Shown here: in pieces, positions 56,606 through 64,000 of the stretch
How positions within the stretch are numbered: position 1 is the first letter of the stretch
Layout of the letters: every line of letters begins with the position of its first letter
DNA from: RYN-122 sp963761655
Lineage (GTDB): Bacteria; Actinomycetota; Actinomycetes; Mycobacteriales; SCTD01
Length of the DNA stretch: 64,000 nt
Direction: 5' to 3'
NCBI GenBank assembly: GCA_963761655.1
Contig: CAVXHI010000003.1
Location: 434,001 to 498,000, forward strand
Position numbers and translations under genes: made by a program
Notes under the pieces: model-generated
Databases searched by the model: none
What the model was told of the DNA's origin: nothing
What the model saw: only the letters and a program-made list of their open reading frames with translations

Positions 56606-56896
56606 CTACGCCGTCTGCGGCTGCTGCTCCGCGGCCCGCTTGCGGAGCAGCCGGCGTCGCTCGAGCTCGTTCAGGCCGCCCCAGATGCCGTGCGGCTCGC
56701 CGGTCTGGAGCGAGTGCTGGAGGCACTCGCGCAGCACCGGACAGGTGCGGCACAGCGTCCGGGCCGCCCCCTCGCGGAGGTCCTTCTCCGGCTTGCGCTC
56801 GAAGTGGGTGGGCGGGAAGAAGTGCACCGCGTGCTCGCCGCGGCACTGCGCACCGGCACGCCACTCGAGCTCGTCCTGCAACGGGGTCTGGTCCAC
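56606..56896 (-). CDS. WhiB-family iron-sulphur regulator
   Basis: 96 residues. Four cluster cysteines at 18, 49, 52 and 58 (CRTCPVLREC), GIWGG turn at 70-74 and a basic C-terminal helix ERRRLLRKRA. It differs from WblA: the HFFPPTHFERKPEKD segment between the first two cysteines is distinctive, and I cannot name the subgroup. The GTG at 56896 is preceded by GGGAGCAGG. A Crp-like palindrome lies about 28 bp upstream. Confidence 0.9.
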   Translation of the reverse strand: MDQTPLQDELEWRAGAQCRGEHAVHFFPPTHFERKPEKDLREGAARTLCRTCPVLRECLQHSLQTGEPHGIWGGLNELERRRLLRKRAAEQQPQTA

Positions 56897-56923
56897 GGTC
56901 CTGCTCCCTCCGTGACCGCGGCA

Positions 56924-56939
56924 TGTGCGCCGGGTCACA
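56924..56939 (-). promoter_or_regulatory. Crp-like palindrome upstream of the first whiB gene
   Basis: On the minus strand TGTGACCCGGCGCACA matches TGTGA-N6-TCACA at nine of ten positions, 28 bp before the GTG. It overlaps the 11-mer GTCACAAGGGA that also occurs upstream of wblA. Confidence 0.5.
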
Positions 56940-57050
56940 AGGGAGTTCGACGTCCCTGCCCCGACTCCTGCCCGGACCCTCGAACTCGTGTGAGGACGCC
57001 CACCGGACGCCACGGCGGCAGGGCGTGCCCCCCGCCCCTACGCTCGGGAC

Positions 57051-58019
57051 GTGTCCGACTTCCCCGACGTGCGCCTGCACGTCGTCTCCGGCAAGGGCGG
57101 GACCGGCAAGACCACCGTGGCCGCCGCCCTCGCGCTCGCCCTCGCCTCCGGCGGCAAGAAGGTGCTGCTCTGCGAGGTGGAGGACCGGCAGGGCATCGCC
57201 CAGCTGTTCGACACCCCGCCGCTGCCCTACGAGGAGCGCAAGGTGGCCGTGGCGCCGGGCGGTGGTGACGTCTACGCGCTGGCCATCGACCCCGAGGCCG
57301 CGATGCTCGACTACCTCCACATGTTCTACAAGATCTCCCCCACGGGCGTGGCGGCGCGCGCCCTGCGCAAGGCCGGGGCCATCGACTTCGCCACCACGGT
57401 CGGCCCGGGCCTGCGGGACGTCCTGCTGACCGGCAAGGTCAAGGAGGCCGTCGTCCGGACGGGCAAGGACGGGCGGCCCGCCTACGACGCCGTCGTCCTG
57501 GACGCCCCGCCCACCGGCCGCATCACCCGCTTCCTCAACATCGCGGACGAGTCGGCGCGGCTGGCCAAGGTCGGCCCGATCAAGACCCAGTCCGAGGGCG
57601 TGATGGCGGTCTTCCGCTCCGCCCAGACCACGGTCCACCTGGTGACCCTGCTCGAGGAGATGCCCGTGCAGGAGACCCTCGACGCCGTCGCCGAGCTGCA
57701 GGGCGTCGGCCTGCCGGTCGGGTCCGTCGTCGTCAACCTGGTGCGCACGCCCCTGCTGCCCGCCGGCGTCGCGGTCGACGCCGCGGAGGTCTCGGCCGGC
57801 TTCGCGAAGGCCGGGCTCGACGTCGACGCCGCCACGACCGCCCTGCTGCTCGGCGAGGCCGCCGACCACGAGGCCCGCGTCCAGCTGGAGGAGCGGGGGC
57901 GCGACGCCCTCGCCGGCCTGGACCGGCCGTCCTACGAGCTGCCGCAGCTGGGCGACGGCGTCGACCTCGGCGGGCTCTACGCCCTGGCCGAGTCCATGAG
58001 AGCGCAGGGCCTCGCGTGA
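57051..58019 (+). CDS. ArsA/GET3-like ATPase, first of pair (Rv3679-like)
   Basis: 322 residues. P-loop VVSGKGGTGKTTVAAALA (14-31) with the signature lysine, switch II VVLDAPPTGRITRFLN, and hydrophobic switch helices. These soluble ATPases form a heterodimer with the next gene product and protect mycobacteria against oxidative and nitrosative stress; anion export is not established. TACGCT lies exactly six bases before the GTG start, the leaderless pattern. The stop overlaps the next start (GTGA). Confidence 0.88.
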   Translation: MSDFPDVRLHVVSGKGGTGKTTVAAALALALASGGKKVLLCEVEDRQGIAQLFDTPPLPYEERKVAVAPGGGDVYALAIDPEAAMLDYLHMFYKISPTGVAARALRKAGAIDFATTVGPGLRDVLLTGKVKEAVVRTGKDGRPAYDAVVLDAPPTGRITRFLNIADESARLAKVGPIKTQSEGVMAVFRSAQTTVHLVTLLEEMPVQETLDAVAELQGVGLPVGSVVVNLVRTPLLPAGVAVDAAEVSAGFAKAGLDVDAATTALLLGEAADHEARVQLEERGRDALAGLDRPSYELPQLGDGVDLGGLYALAESMRAQGLA

Positions 58020-59149
58020 CCCCCCGCCTCGACGTCGACGCCACGCTGGACACCGCGACGATCCTCGTCTGCACCGGGTCGGGCGGCGTCGGCAAGACGA
58101 CGACGGCCGCGGCCCTGGCGCTGCGGGCGGCCGAGCGCGGTCGCAAGACGGTGGTGCTGACCATCGACCCGGCCCGGCGCCTCGCCCAGTCGATGGGCCT
58201 CACCGAGCTCGACAACACCCCCCGCCGCGTGCAGGGGACGACCGGCGAGCTCGACGCCATGATGCTGGACATGAAGCGGACGTTCGACGACATCGTCGTC
58301 GCGCACGCCGAGCCCGGCAAGGCCGAGGCGATCCTGTCCAACCCCTTCTACCAGGCGCTGTCGTCCTCGTTCGCGGGGACGCAGGAGTACATGGCCATGG
58401 AGAAGCTCGGCCAGCTCAAGGCCGAGGGCACCTGGGACCTCATCGTCGTGGACACCCCCCCGACCCGGTCGGCGCTCGACTTCCTCGACGCCCCCGACCG
58501 GCTGACGACCTTCCTCGACGGCCGCATGGTGCGCATCCTGCTCGCCCCGGCCAAGGCCGGGGGCAAGGCCTACCTCAAGGTCGTCACCGCGGGCTTCAGC
58601 ATCTTCACCAACGCCATCACCAAGATCGTCGGCGGCGAGACCCTGCGCGACGTCAGCCAGTTCGTGGCGGCGCTCGAGACCATGTTCGGCGGCTTCCGCG
58701 AGCGCGCGCAGGGCACCTACGACCTCCTGAAGGCGCCCGGCACGGCGTTCGTCGTCGTCGCGGCGCCCGAGCGGGACGCGCTGCGCGAGGCGGCGTACTT
58801 CGTCGAGCGGCTGGCCGAGGAGCGCATGCCGCTGGCCGGCCTGGTCGTCAACCGCGTGCACCGGACGGGCGCGGGCGAGCTCACCGCGGACCGCGCGCTG
58901 GCCGCGGCCGAGCGGCTCGAGGCCGAGGGCGGGAACGCCGTCACCGCCGGGGTCCTGCGCGTGCACGCCGAGCGGGCGGCGCTGGCCGTGCGCGAGGCCC
59001 GCCTGCAGACCCGCTTCACCGCGGCCCACCCGGACGTGCCGGTCGTGCAGGTGGCGGCCCAGGCCGGCGACGTGCACGACCTGGAGGGCCTGCGGAGCGT
59101 GGGCGCCGACCTCGCGGGCGAGGCCGCGGCGGCCCTGCCCTCCGTCTGA
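58016..59149 (+). CDS. ArsA/GET3-like ATPase, second of pair (Rv3680-like)
   Basis: 377 residues. P-loop CTGSGGVGKTTTAAALA, which lacks the leading signature lysine seen in its partner, then switch II VVDTPPTRSALDFLDAPDRL and AGVLRVHAERAALAVREARL. Heterodimer partner of the preceding ATPase and translationally coupled to it. The C-terminus contains VPVVQVAAQAGDVHDLEGL. The stop abuts the convergent wblA gene. Confidence 0.88.
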   Translation: MTPRLDVDATLDTATILVCTGSGGVGKTTTAAALALRAAERGRKTVVLTIDPARRLAQSMGLTELDNTPRRVQGTTGELDAMMLDMKRTFDDIVVAHAEPGKAEAILSNPFYQALSSSFAGTQEYMAMEKLGQLKAEGTWDLIVVDTPPTRSALDFLDAPDRLTTFLDGRMVRILLAPAKAGGKAYLKVVTAGFSIFTNAITKIVGGETLRDVSQFVAALETMFGGFRERAQGTYDLLKAPGTAFVVVAAPERDALREAAYFVERLAEERMPLAGLVVNRVHRTGAGELTADRALAAAERLEAEGGNAVTAGVLRVHAERAALAVREARLQTRFTAAHPDVPVVQVAAQAGDVHDLEGLRSVGADLAGEAAAALPSV

Positions 59150-59461
59150 CTAGGAGACCGCGCGGCCCAGCGCCTCCGCGCGGGCGGTCCCGAGCAGGTC
59201 CTTCCAGGACGCGACGTCGGGGCGGCGGCGCAGCAGGGCGCGGCGCTCGCGCTCGGTCATCCCGCCCCAGACGCCGAACTCCACCCGGTTGTCCAGGGCG
59301 TCCGAGAGGCACTCGGTGCGCACCGGGCAGCCCATGCAGACGGCCTTCGCGCGGTTCTGGGCGGCACCGGTGACGAACAGCTCGTCCGGGTCGGTGTCCT
59401 TGCAGGCGGAGAGGGCGCTCCAGTCCTGCGTGCTGTCGAGGGGGGCGGGCGACGAGGGCAT
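59150..59461 (-). CDS. wblA: WblA/WhiB4-type iron-sulphur regulator
   Basis: 103 residues from the ATG at 59461. Cluster cysteines at 20, 42, 45 and 51, EFGVWGGMTERERRALLRRR, and the CKDTDPDELFVTGAAQNRAKAVC segment (in two parts) closely match Streptomyces WblA and M. tuberculosis WhiB4. It lies between the ArsA-like pair and the penicillin-binding protein as in both genera. WhiB4 is a redox-sensing repressor; WblA controls development and antibiotic production. A TTG at 59548 in the same frame is an unlikely start. Confidence 0.92.
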   Translation of the reverse strand: MPSSPAPLDSTQDWSALSACKDTDPDELFVTGAAQNRAKAVCMGCPVRTECLSDALDNRVEFGVWGGMTERERRALLRRRPDVASWKDLLGTARAEALGRAVS

Positions 59462-59652
59462 GGAGTCCGTCCGGGTCAGAGGGGGGCCGGTGGTGCCCGT
59501 CGACCGTAGGGAGGTCTCGCGCGGAGAGGCAGGACCGGTTCGGCTCAAAGCTCCCTAGTCACAAGGGACCATCCCCGGACCATCGGGGTCTTCCGGACGA
59601 GTCGGACACGTGCGGACAGGCCCGGGAGGGGTGGCCCGTCGTACCCTGGGTC

Positions 59653-61946
59653 GTGCGCTCCCAGACCCTGCCCCGGGTCGGTACGGCCCTCCTCGTCAGC
59701 GTGCTGGCCGGACTGCTCGTCGCCGGCCTCGCCTTCCCGGTGGTCGGCGGCGTCGCCCTGGCCGCCAAGGCCGGCTCCGACGACTTCCTCGAGCTGCCGG
59801 CGGGCTTCACCGACGAGCAGCCGCCCGACGCGGACGCGGATCCTCGACGAGGACAACGGCCTGATCGCCACGCTCTTCGTCGAGAACCGGGTCAACGTCA
59901 CCCTGGCGCAGATCCCGGAGCACGTGCAGAAGGCGCTCATCGCCATCGAGGACGCGCGGTTCTACGAGCACAACGGCATCGACACCAAGGGCACCCTGCG
60001 CGCGGCGCTGCGCAACACCTCCAGCGGCGGCGTGCAGCAGGGCGGGTCGACCCTCACGCAGCAGTACGTGAAGAACGCGCTGCTGAACTCGGCGAGCACG
60101 AAGGAGGGCAAGGCGGCCGCCACCGAGCAGTCGGTGCAGCGCAAGCTCCGCGAGGCCCGCTACGCCCTGGCGATCGAGAAGAAGCTGACCAAGGACGAGA
60201 TCCTGGTCCGCTACTTCAACATCGCCTACTTCGGCAACGGCGCCTACGGGATCGCCGCCGCGTCCCAGTTCTACTTCGGCAAGCCGGTCCAGCACGCTCA
60301 CGATCGCCCAGGGCGCGATGCTCGCCGGGATGGTGCAGAACCCCAGCCGGTTCGACCCCACGGACACCGAGAAGGCGCCCGACGTCAAGGTCCGCCGCAA
60401 CCTCGTCCTGCGCCGGATGGCCGACCAGGGGTTCATCGACGAGAAGACCCGGGCCGCCGGCTCCGCCCTGGCGCTCGGCATCTCCGTGCACAAGGTCGGC
60501 ACCGGCTGCGACAGCCCGCCGACCGCCGTCACGCTGCGGGCCGGCTTCTTCTGCGACTACGTCCGCCGCGAGCTCGAGACCACCGACGTCGGCAAGGCCC
60601 TCGGGGACTCGCTCGCCGAGCGCCAGCGTGCGCTGTTCTCCGGCCTCACCATCAGGACCACGCTCGACCGCACGGCCCTCGCCGCCGCCCAGGAGGCCCT
60701 CGCGCAGCGCGTGCCCGACGACGACCGCGCGTTCAGCGCCGTCGACGTCGTCGAGCCCGGGACCGGCCACATCAAGGCGATGGCGGTCAACAAGGTCTAC
60801 GGCTCGCAGGAGGGCCAGACCAAGGTCAACTACGCCGTCGGCGGCAACTACGGCTTCCAGGGCGGCTCGACGTTCAAGGCGTTCGTGCTGGCCGACGCCA
60901 TCCGCCAGGGCATCCCGCTCAGCACGACCTTCTACTCGCCGCAGAAGTACACGTCGTCCAAGTTCCCGAACTACGTCAACAACAGGCGTGAGGACTACAG
61001 CATCCAGAACGCCGGGGACTCCGAGTCCGGCACGTTCGACCTGCGCGAGGCGACGCACGAGTCGGTCAACACCTACTACCTGCAGCTGCTCGAGAAGACC
61101 GGCGTCGACGGCCCCGCCGGGCTCGCCGACCGCATGGGCGTCAAGCGGGTCAAGGACGACAAGGGCCGCAGCAACGTCAAGCTCGACCGGGGCGGCAACT
61201 TCGTCCTCGGCGGCAGCGAGGTCAGCCCGCTGGCCATGGCCGGCGCCTACGCCGCCTTCGCCGCCCACGGCATGTTCTGCCGGCCCCAGGCCGTGCTGTC
61301 GATCACCGACAACGCCGGCAAGGCGGTCGCGGTGCCCGAGCCCGACTGCACCCGCGTGCTCGAGCCCGAGGTCGCCGACACCGTGAACGCCGTCCTCCGC
61401 GGCGTCGTCCAGGGCCCCGGACCGCGCACCGGGGGCGACGCCGCGATCGGCCGCGACGTCGCGGGCAAGACCGGCACGACCAACGGCTCGCGGGCCGCCT
61501 GGTTCGTGGGCTACACCCCGCAGCTCGCCACCGCCGTCTGGGTCGGGCGTCCGGACGAGAAGGGCGTGCCGCAGCCGATGAAGTACGTCCGCATCGGCGG
61601 CCGCTACTACAACCAGGTCTACGGCGGCACCGTCCCGGCGGCGGTCTTCCGCGTCACGATGAAGCAGGCCCTGCAGGACGTCCCCGAGGTCCGCTTCGAC
61701 GCGCCCGGCGAGGTCAAGGCCCCCGCCGGCGGCGAGAACGGCACCGTCCCGGACCTGCGCGGCTTCAGCGTCTCCGAGGCCCGGGCGGCCCTCGAGGGGG
61801 CCGGCTTCCAGGCCGCCGAGGGAGGGCGCGCCGACGCCGACTACGTCCCGCGCGGCACCGTCGCCTACTCGGTGCCCGGACGCGGCGACCGCGCCGACAA
61901 GGGCCAGACCGTGACGCTCTACACGGCCAACGGCCGCAGCCGCTAA
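59653..61946 (+). CDS. Class A penicillin-binding protein (PonA2-like), two +1 frameshifts
   Basis: Bifunctional peptidoglycan glycosyltransferase-transpeptidase. Frame 1 (59653 to about 59840) gives the membrane anchor. Frame 2 (to about 60292) gives the glycosyltransferase: EDARFYEHNGID and GGSTLTQQYVKNALL. Frame 3 gives QGAMLAGMVQNPSRFD, the transpeptidase (SxxK in GGSTFKAF, SVN in HESVNTYY, KTGTT) and one PASTA module (GTVPDLRGFSVSEARAAL). Frame changes at about 59828-59842 and 60289-60294 are each one extra base; with both removed, the gene reads 763 residues. TACCCT is five bases before the GTG. Confidence 0.85.
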
Positions 61947-62398
61947 GCCGGCAGGGCGGCCTTCACGGCAGCGGCGAGACGGCCGCCCTCGACCCGGCCC
62001 GCCGTCTTCGGGCGGACCACCTTCATGACGTCGCCCATCTGCCGCGGCCCCGTCGCACCGGTCTCGGCGACGGCGGCGGCCACGAGGGCGGTGAGCTCGG
62101 CGTCGTCCATCTGCGCCGGCAGGTAGGCGGTCAGGACGCCCTCCTCCGCCAGCTCGCGCTCGGCGCGGTCGGTGGCGCCGCCGGACCGGAAGGCCTCAGC
62201 GGCCTCGCGCCGCTTCTTGGCCTCACGGGTCACGACCGCGAGCTCCTCGTCGTCCGACAGCGCCCGGGCTGCCTTGCCGGCGACCTCCTCGTTGCCGATC
62301 GCGGTGAGGGCCATCCGCAGCGTGGCGCGGACCAGCTCGTCCTGCGCCTTCATCGCCGCCGTGAGGTCCTCGTGCAGCTTGTCCTTCAGCGCGCCCAT
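61943..62398 (-). CDS. GatB/YqeY-domain protein
   Basis: 151 residues. MGALKDKLHEDLTAAMKAQDE, the middle AYLPAQMDDAEL and the C-terminal QMGDVMKVVRPKTAGRVEGG (each segment under the family consensus) match YqeY proteins, which resemble the tRNA-binding tail of GatB. The function is unknown. TAGTCT lies seven bases before the ATG. The stop overlaps the convergent penicillin-binding protein by 4 bp. The promoter region is only 23 bp and shared with the metallophosphoesterase. Confidence 0.9.
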   Translation of the reverse strand: MGALKDKLHEDLTAAMKAQDELVRATLRMALTAIGNEEVAGKAARALSDDEELAVVTREAKKRREAAEAFRSGGATDRAERELAEEGVLTAYLPAQMDDAELTALVAAAVAETGATGPRQMGDVMKVVRPKTAGRVEGGRLAAAVKAALPA

Positions 62399-62421
62399 GG
62401 GGCTCAGACTACGGTCGCCCG
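62399..62421. promoter_or_regulatory. Minimal divergent promoter with overlapping -10 boxes
   Basis: The whole yqeY-metallophosphoesterase gap is 23 bp. It holds TAGTCT on the minus strand (62411-62406, seven bases before the yqeY ATG) and TACGGT on the plus strand (62410-62415, six bases before the phosphoesterase ATG). The two boxes share the TA at 62410-62411. Both -35 regions must lie inside the opposite coding sequence. Confidence 0.65.
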
Positions 62422-63255
62422 ATGAGGAGAGCGCTCGTCGGTGCGGCGCTCCTGTGGCCGTTCGTCGAGCCGCAGCTGCCCGTCCTGCGGCGGGTGTCCG
62501 TGCCGGTGCTGCCGCCCGGACGCCGCCCCCTGACGGTGCTGCACCTGTCCGACCTGCACCTGCTGCCGCGCCACCGGCGTCGGGCCGCCTGGGTCCGGCG
62601 CCTGGCCCGGCTCGCCCCTGACCTGGTCGTCTCCACGGGCGACCACCTGTCGTCGCTGGCCGCACTGCCGCTGCTCACCCAGATCGCCCGGTCCTTCGAC
62701 TGCCCCGGGGTCTTCGTCCCGGGCAACAACGACTACTACCTGCCCGCGGTCCCTCACCCGCTCGGCTACCTGCGCCCGCCAGTCCCCCGGCGCCGGCTGC
62801 CCGACCTCCCGTGGCAGGACGTCGCGGCCGCCCTGGGCGGGGCCGGCTGGACCGACCTGACCCACCGCCGGGTCCACCTCGAGGACCTCGACCTGACGCT
62901 CACCGGCACCGACGACGCCCACCTGCGCCGCGACCGGTACGGCACCGTGCGCGGCCCGGTCGAGGGGCCGGCCCTCGGCGTGACGCACACCCCGCAGTCG
63001 CGCCTGCTCGACGCGTTCGCCGACGACGGCCACGCCCTGGTGCTCGCCGGGCACACCCACGGCGGGCAGCTGAGGCTCCCGCTGGCGGGTCCCCTGCTGA
63101 CCAACTGCGACCTCCCGCGCTCGCGGGCCCGCGGCCTCACCCGCGACCGGCGCGGCTGGCTGCACGTGAGCGCCGGGCTGGGCACCTCGCCGTACGTCCC
63201 GGTCCGGGTCTGCTGCCGTCCCGAGGCGACCCTGCTGACGCTCTCCCCGCGCTAG
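62422..63255 (+). CDS. Calcineurin-type metallophosphoesterase (Rv3683-like)
   Basis: 277 residues. Metal-binding blocks in order: LSDLHLLPR, VSTGDHLSS, PGNNDYY and AGHTHGGQLRLP, the full class-III metallophosphoesterase set; an N-terminal hydrophobic stretch (RRALVGAALLWPFVEP) may be a membrane anchor. The substrate is unknown. Leaderless start at the ATG 62422. Followed by tRNA-Pro. Confidence 0.9.
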   Translation: MRRALVGAALLWPFVEPQLPVLRRVSVPVLPPGRRPLTVLHLSDLHLLPRHRRRAAWVRRLARLAPDLVVSTGDHLSSLAALPLLTQIARSFDCPGVFVPGNNDYYLPAVPHPLGYLRPPVPRRRLPDLPWQDVAAALGGAGWTDLTHRRVHLEDLDLTLTGTDDAHLRRDRYGTVRGPVEGPALGVTHTPQSRLLDAFADDGHALVLAGHTHGGQLRLPLAGPLLTNCDLPRSRARGLTRDRRGWLHVSAGLGTSPYVPVRVCCRPEATLLTLSPR

Positions 63256-63291
63256 TCCCCGCGCTCTCCGGTACTGTCTCCGACGTACGAC

Positions 63292-63369
<78 letters not shown>

Positions 63370-63387
63370 CAGTCCTCCCGACGAGAC

Positions 63388-63409
63388 GGGCCGCCCGCGA
63401 GGGCGGCCC
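63388..63409 (+). terminator. Terminator of tRNA-Pro
   Basis: GGGCCGCCC and GGGCGGCCC form a perfect 9-bp stem with a GCGA tetraloop, followed by TTCCTCGTT, 19 bp after the tRNA CCA end. Confidence 0.8.
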
Positions 63410-63452
63410 TTCCTCGTTCCCGGGCCAGGCCTGGCCGTCCTACGCTCCCGCC

Positions 63453-64000
63453 GTGCCCCTGCCCCTCGCACTCGCCCTCGGCGCCGCCCTGGCCCTGGGC
63501 GCGGCTGCCCTGCTGGCCCGGCGCGCACCCGCCCTCCTGCCCGGCGTCGGGCTGGTGCTGCTCCTCGTGGCGGCGCTCCGCCCCCTCGGTGACGCCGGGA
63601 GCCTGCTCGGCACGGGCACCGTCGCGACCGACGGGCTCGTCGTCGAGGCCCCGTTCGTCGCCGCTCTCGTGCTCCTGGGGCTGCTGGTCGGTGGTGCGGC
63701 CTGGCTGGCGCTGCGACGTCGGGAGGCCGTGGCGGGACCGCTGGGGGCGCTGGCCGTGGTCGTCGCCCAGGCGCCACTGCTGACCGGACTGACCACCGCC
63801 ACCTACGACACGCCCTTCTTCGGCGTCGCGCCCGCTGCTCCGGCCGTCGTGCCCACGCTGCTGCTGGCCGGCCTGCTCGCCGGCGGAGCGGTCGCCGCGG
63901 TCCGCCCGGGTCTGGTCGCGGGCGCCCTGTCCGTGCCGCTGCTCGCCGGAGCCCTGGTCCTCGCCGAGCACGTCGACCCGCTGCTGCTGCGTGCGCCCTG
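63453..64000 (+). CDS. Polytopic membrane protein, partial (runs off right edge)
   Basis: Open frame from a GTG at 63453 to the window end, at least 182 residues. At least five or six hydrophobic helices separated by short loops (LALALGAALALGAAALLA; VVAQAPLLTGL; AVVPTLLLAGLLAGG). No family is recognised and no charged motif suggests a substrate. TACGCT exactly six bases before the GTG supports the start as leaderless. Confidence 0.6.
   Translation, partial: MPLPLALALGAALALGAAALLARRAPALLPGVGLVLLLVAALRPLGDAGSLLGTGTVATDGLVVEAPFVAALVLLGLLVGGAAWLALRRREAVAGPLGALAVVVAQAPLLTGLTTATYDTPFFGVAPAAPAVVPTLLLAGLLAGGAVAAVRPGLVAGALSVPLLAGALVLAEHVDPLLLRAP

Overview
The window is GC-rich chromosomal DNA (roughly three quarters G+C by eye) from an actinomycete. 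Supporting signs are two WhiB-family genes, a near-consensus BldG anti-sigma antagonist with its RsbW-type kinase, an actinobacterial topA with GRYGPY repeats and a Lys/Ala tail, MarP, a class E sortase, many GTG starts, and start-stop overlaps (GTGA/ATGA) joining operon genes. Gene order follows, from memory, the M. tuberculosis Rv3644c-Rv3683 segment (holB, topA, helicase, Tad-like secretion genes, HAD phosphatase, acs, marP, nth, crp, ArsA-like pair, whiB4, ponA2) and the matching S. coelicolor segment around SCO3541-SCO3580. The genus is not identifiable from the sequence alone.

Layout. 1-7.5 kb: 5-formyl-THF cyclo-ligase, a giant hybrid kinase/phosphatase, tRNA-Thr with a partial copy of its 3' end, DNA polymerase III delta' (frameshifted) and an MFS-thymidylate kinase fusion. 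7.5-16.2 kb: topA, an SGNH lipoprotein, a methyltransferase, an LPXTG surface protein, then rsbW-like/bldG. 16.3-27 kb: the actinobacterial helicase/secretion neighbourhood (DECH helicase, class E sortase and exported partner, TadE-like proteins, Flp-like pilin, TadC, TadB, TadA and CpaE-like proteins), with an unexplained 767-bp gap. 27-36.6 kb: HAD phosphatase, a probable Ms1-type RNA, a Fic-like protein, the DUF485-actP-acs acetate genes, nhaA, a holin-fold membrane protein, an alpha/beta hydrolase and DUF309. 36.6-44.1 kb: DUF4349/ECF sigma pair, marP, cupredoxin, CoA Nudix, thioredoxin, nth, an RsiG-type anti-sigma protein and crp.

44.1-49.2 kb is the most accessory-looking stretch: an IS1182-type element inserted exactly at the crp stop codon, then VOC, GNAT and DUF222-HNH genes. 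From 56.6 kb down to 49.2 kb a long coupled minus-strand operon carries DUF4177, RidA, Nudix (frameshifted), a metallo-beta-lactamase-fold hydrolase, a cyclase-AAA-TPR protein, a DUF695-like protein and a soluble GAF histidine kinase. 56.6-64 kb holds WhiB, two ArsA-like ATPases, WblA/WhiB4, a class A penicillin-binding protein (two frameshifts), a YqeY protein, a metallophosphoesterase, tRNA-Pro and a partial membrane protein.

The genes suggest several linked regulatory circuits: BldG/RsbW partner switching, possibly fed by the PP2C-containing kinase; a probable c-di-GMP-responsive anti-sigma protein; and a cAMP arm (cyclase plus Crp) with Crp-like palindromes ahead of the acetate operon, the Ms1 locus and a whiB gene. 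Many starts carry a TANNNT box 5-8 nt upstream and no Shine-Dalgarno sequence, so leaderless transcription looks common. Four apparent +1 frameshifts in three conserved genes suggest sequence errors rather than gene decay.
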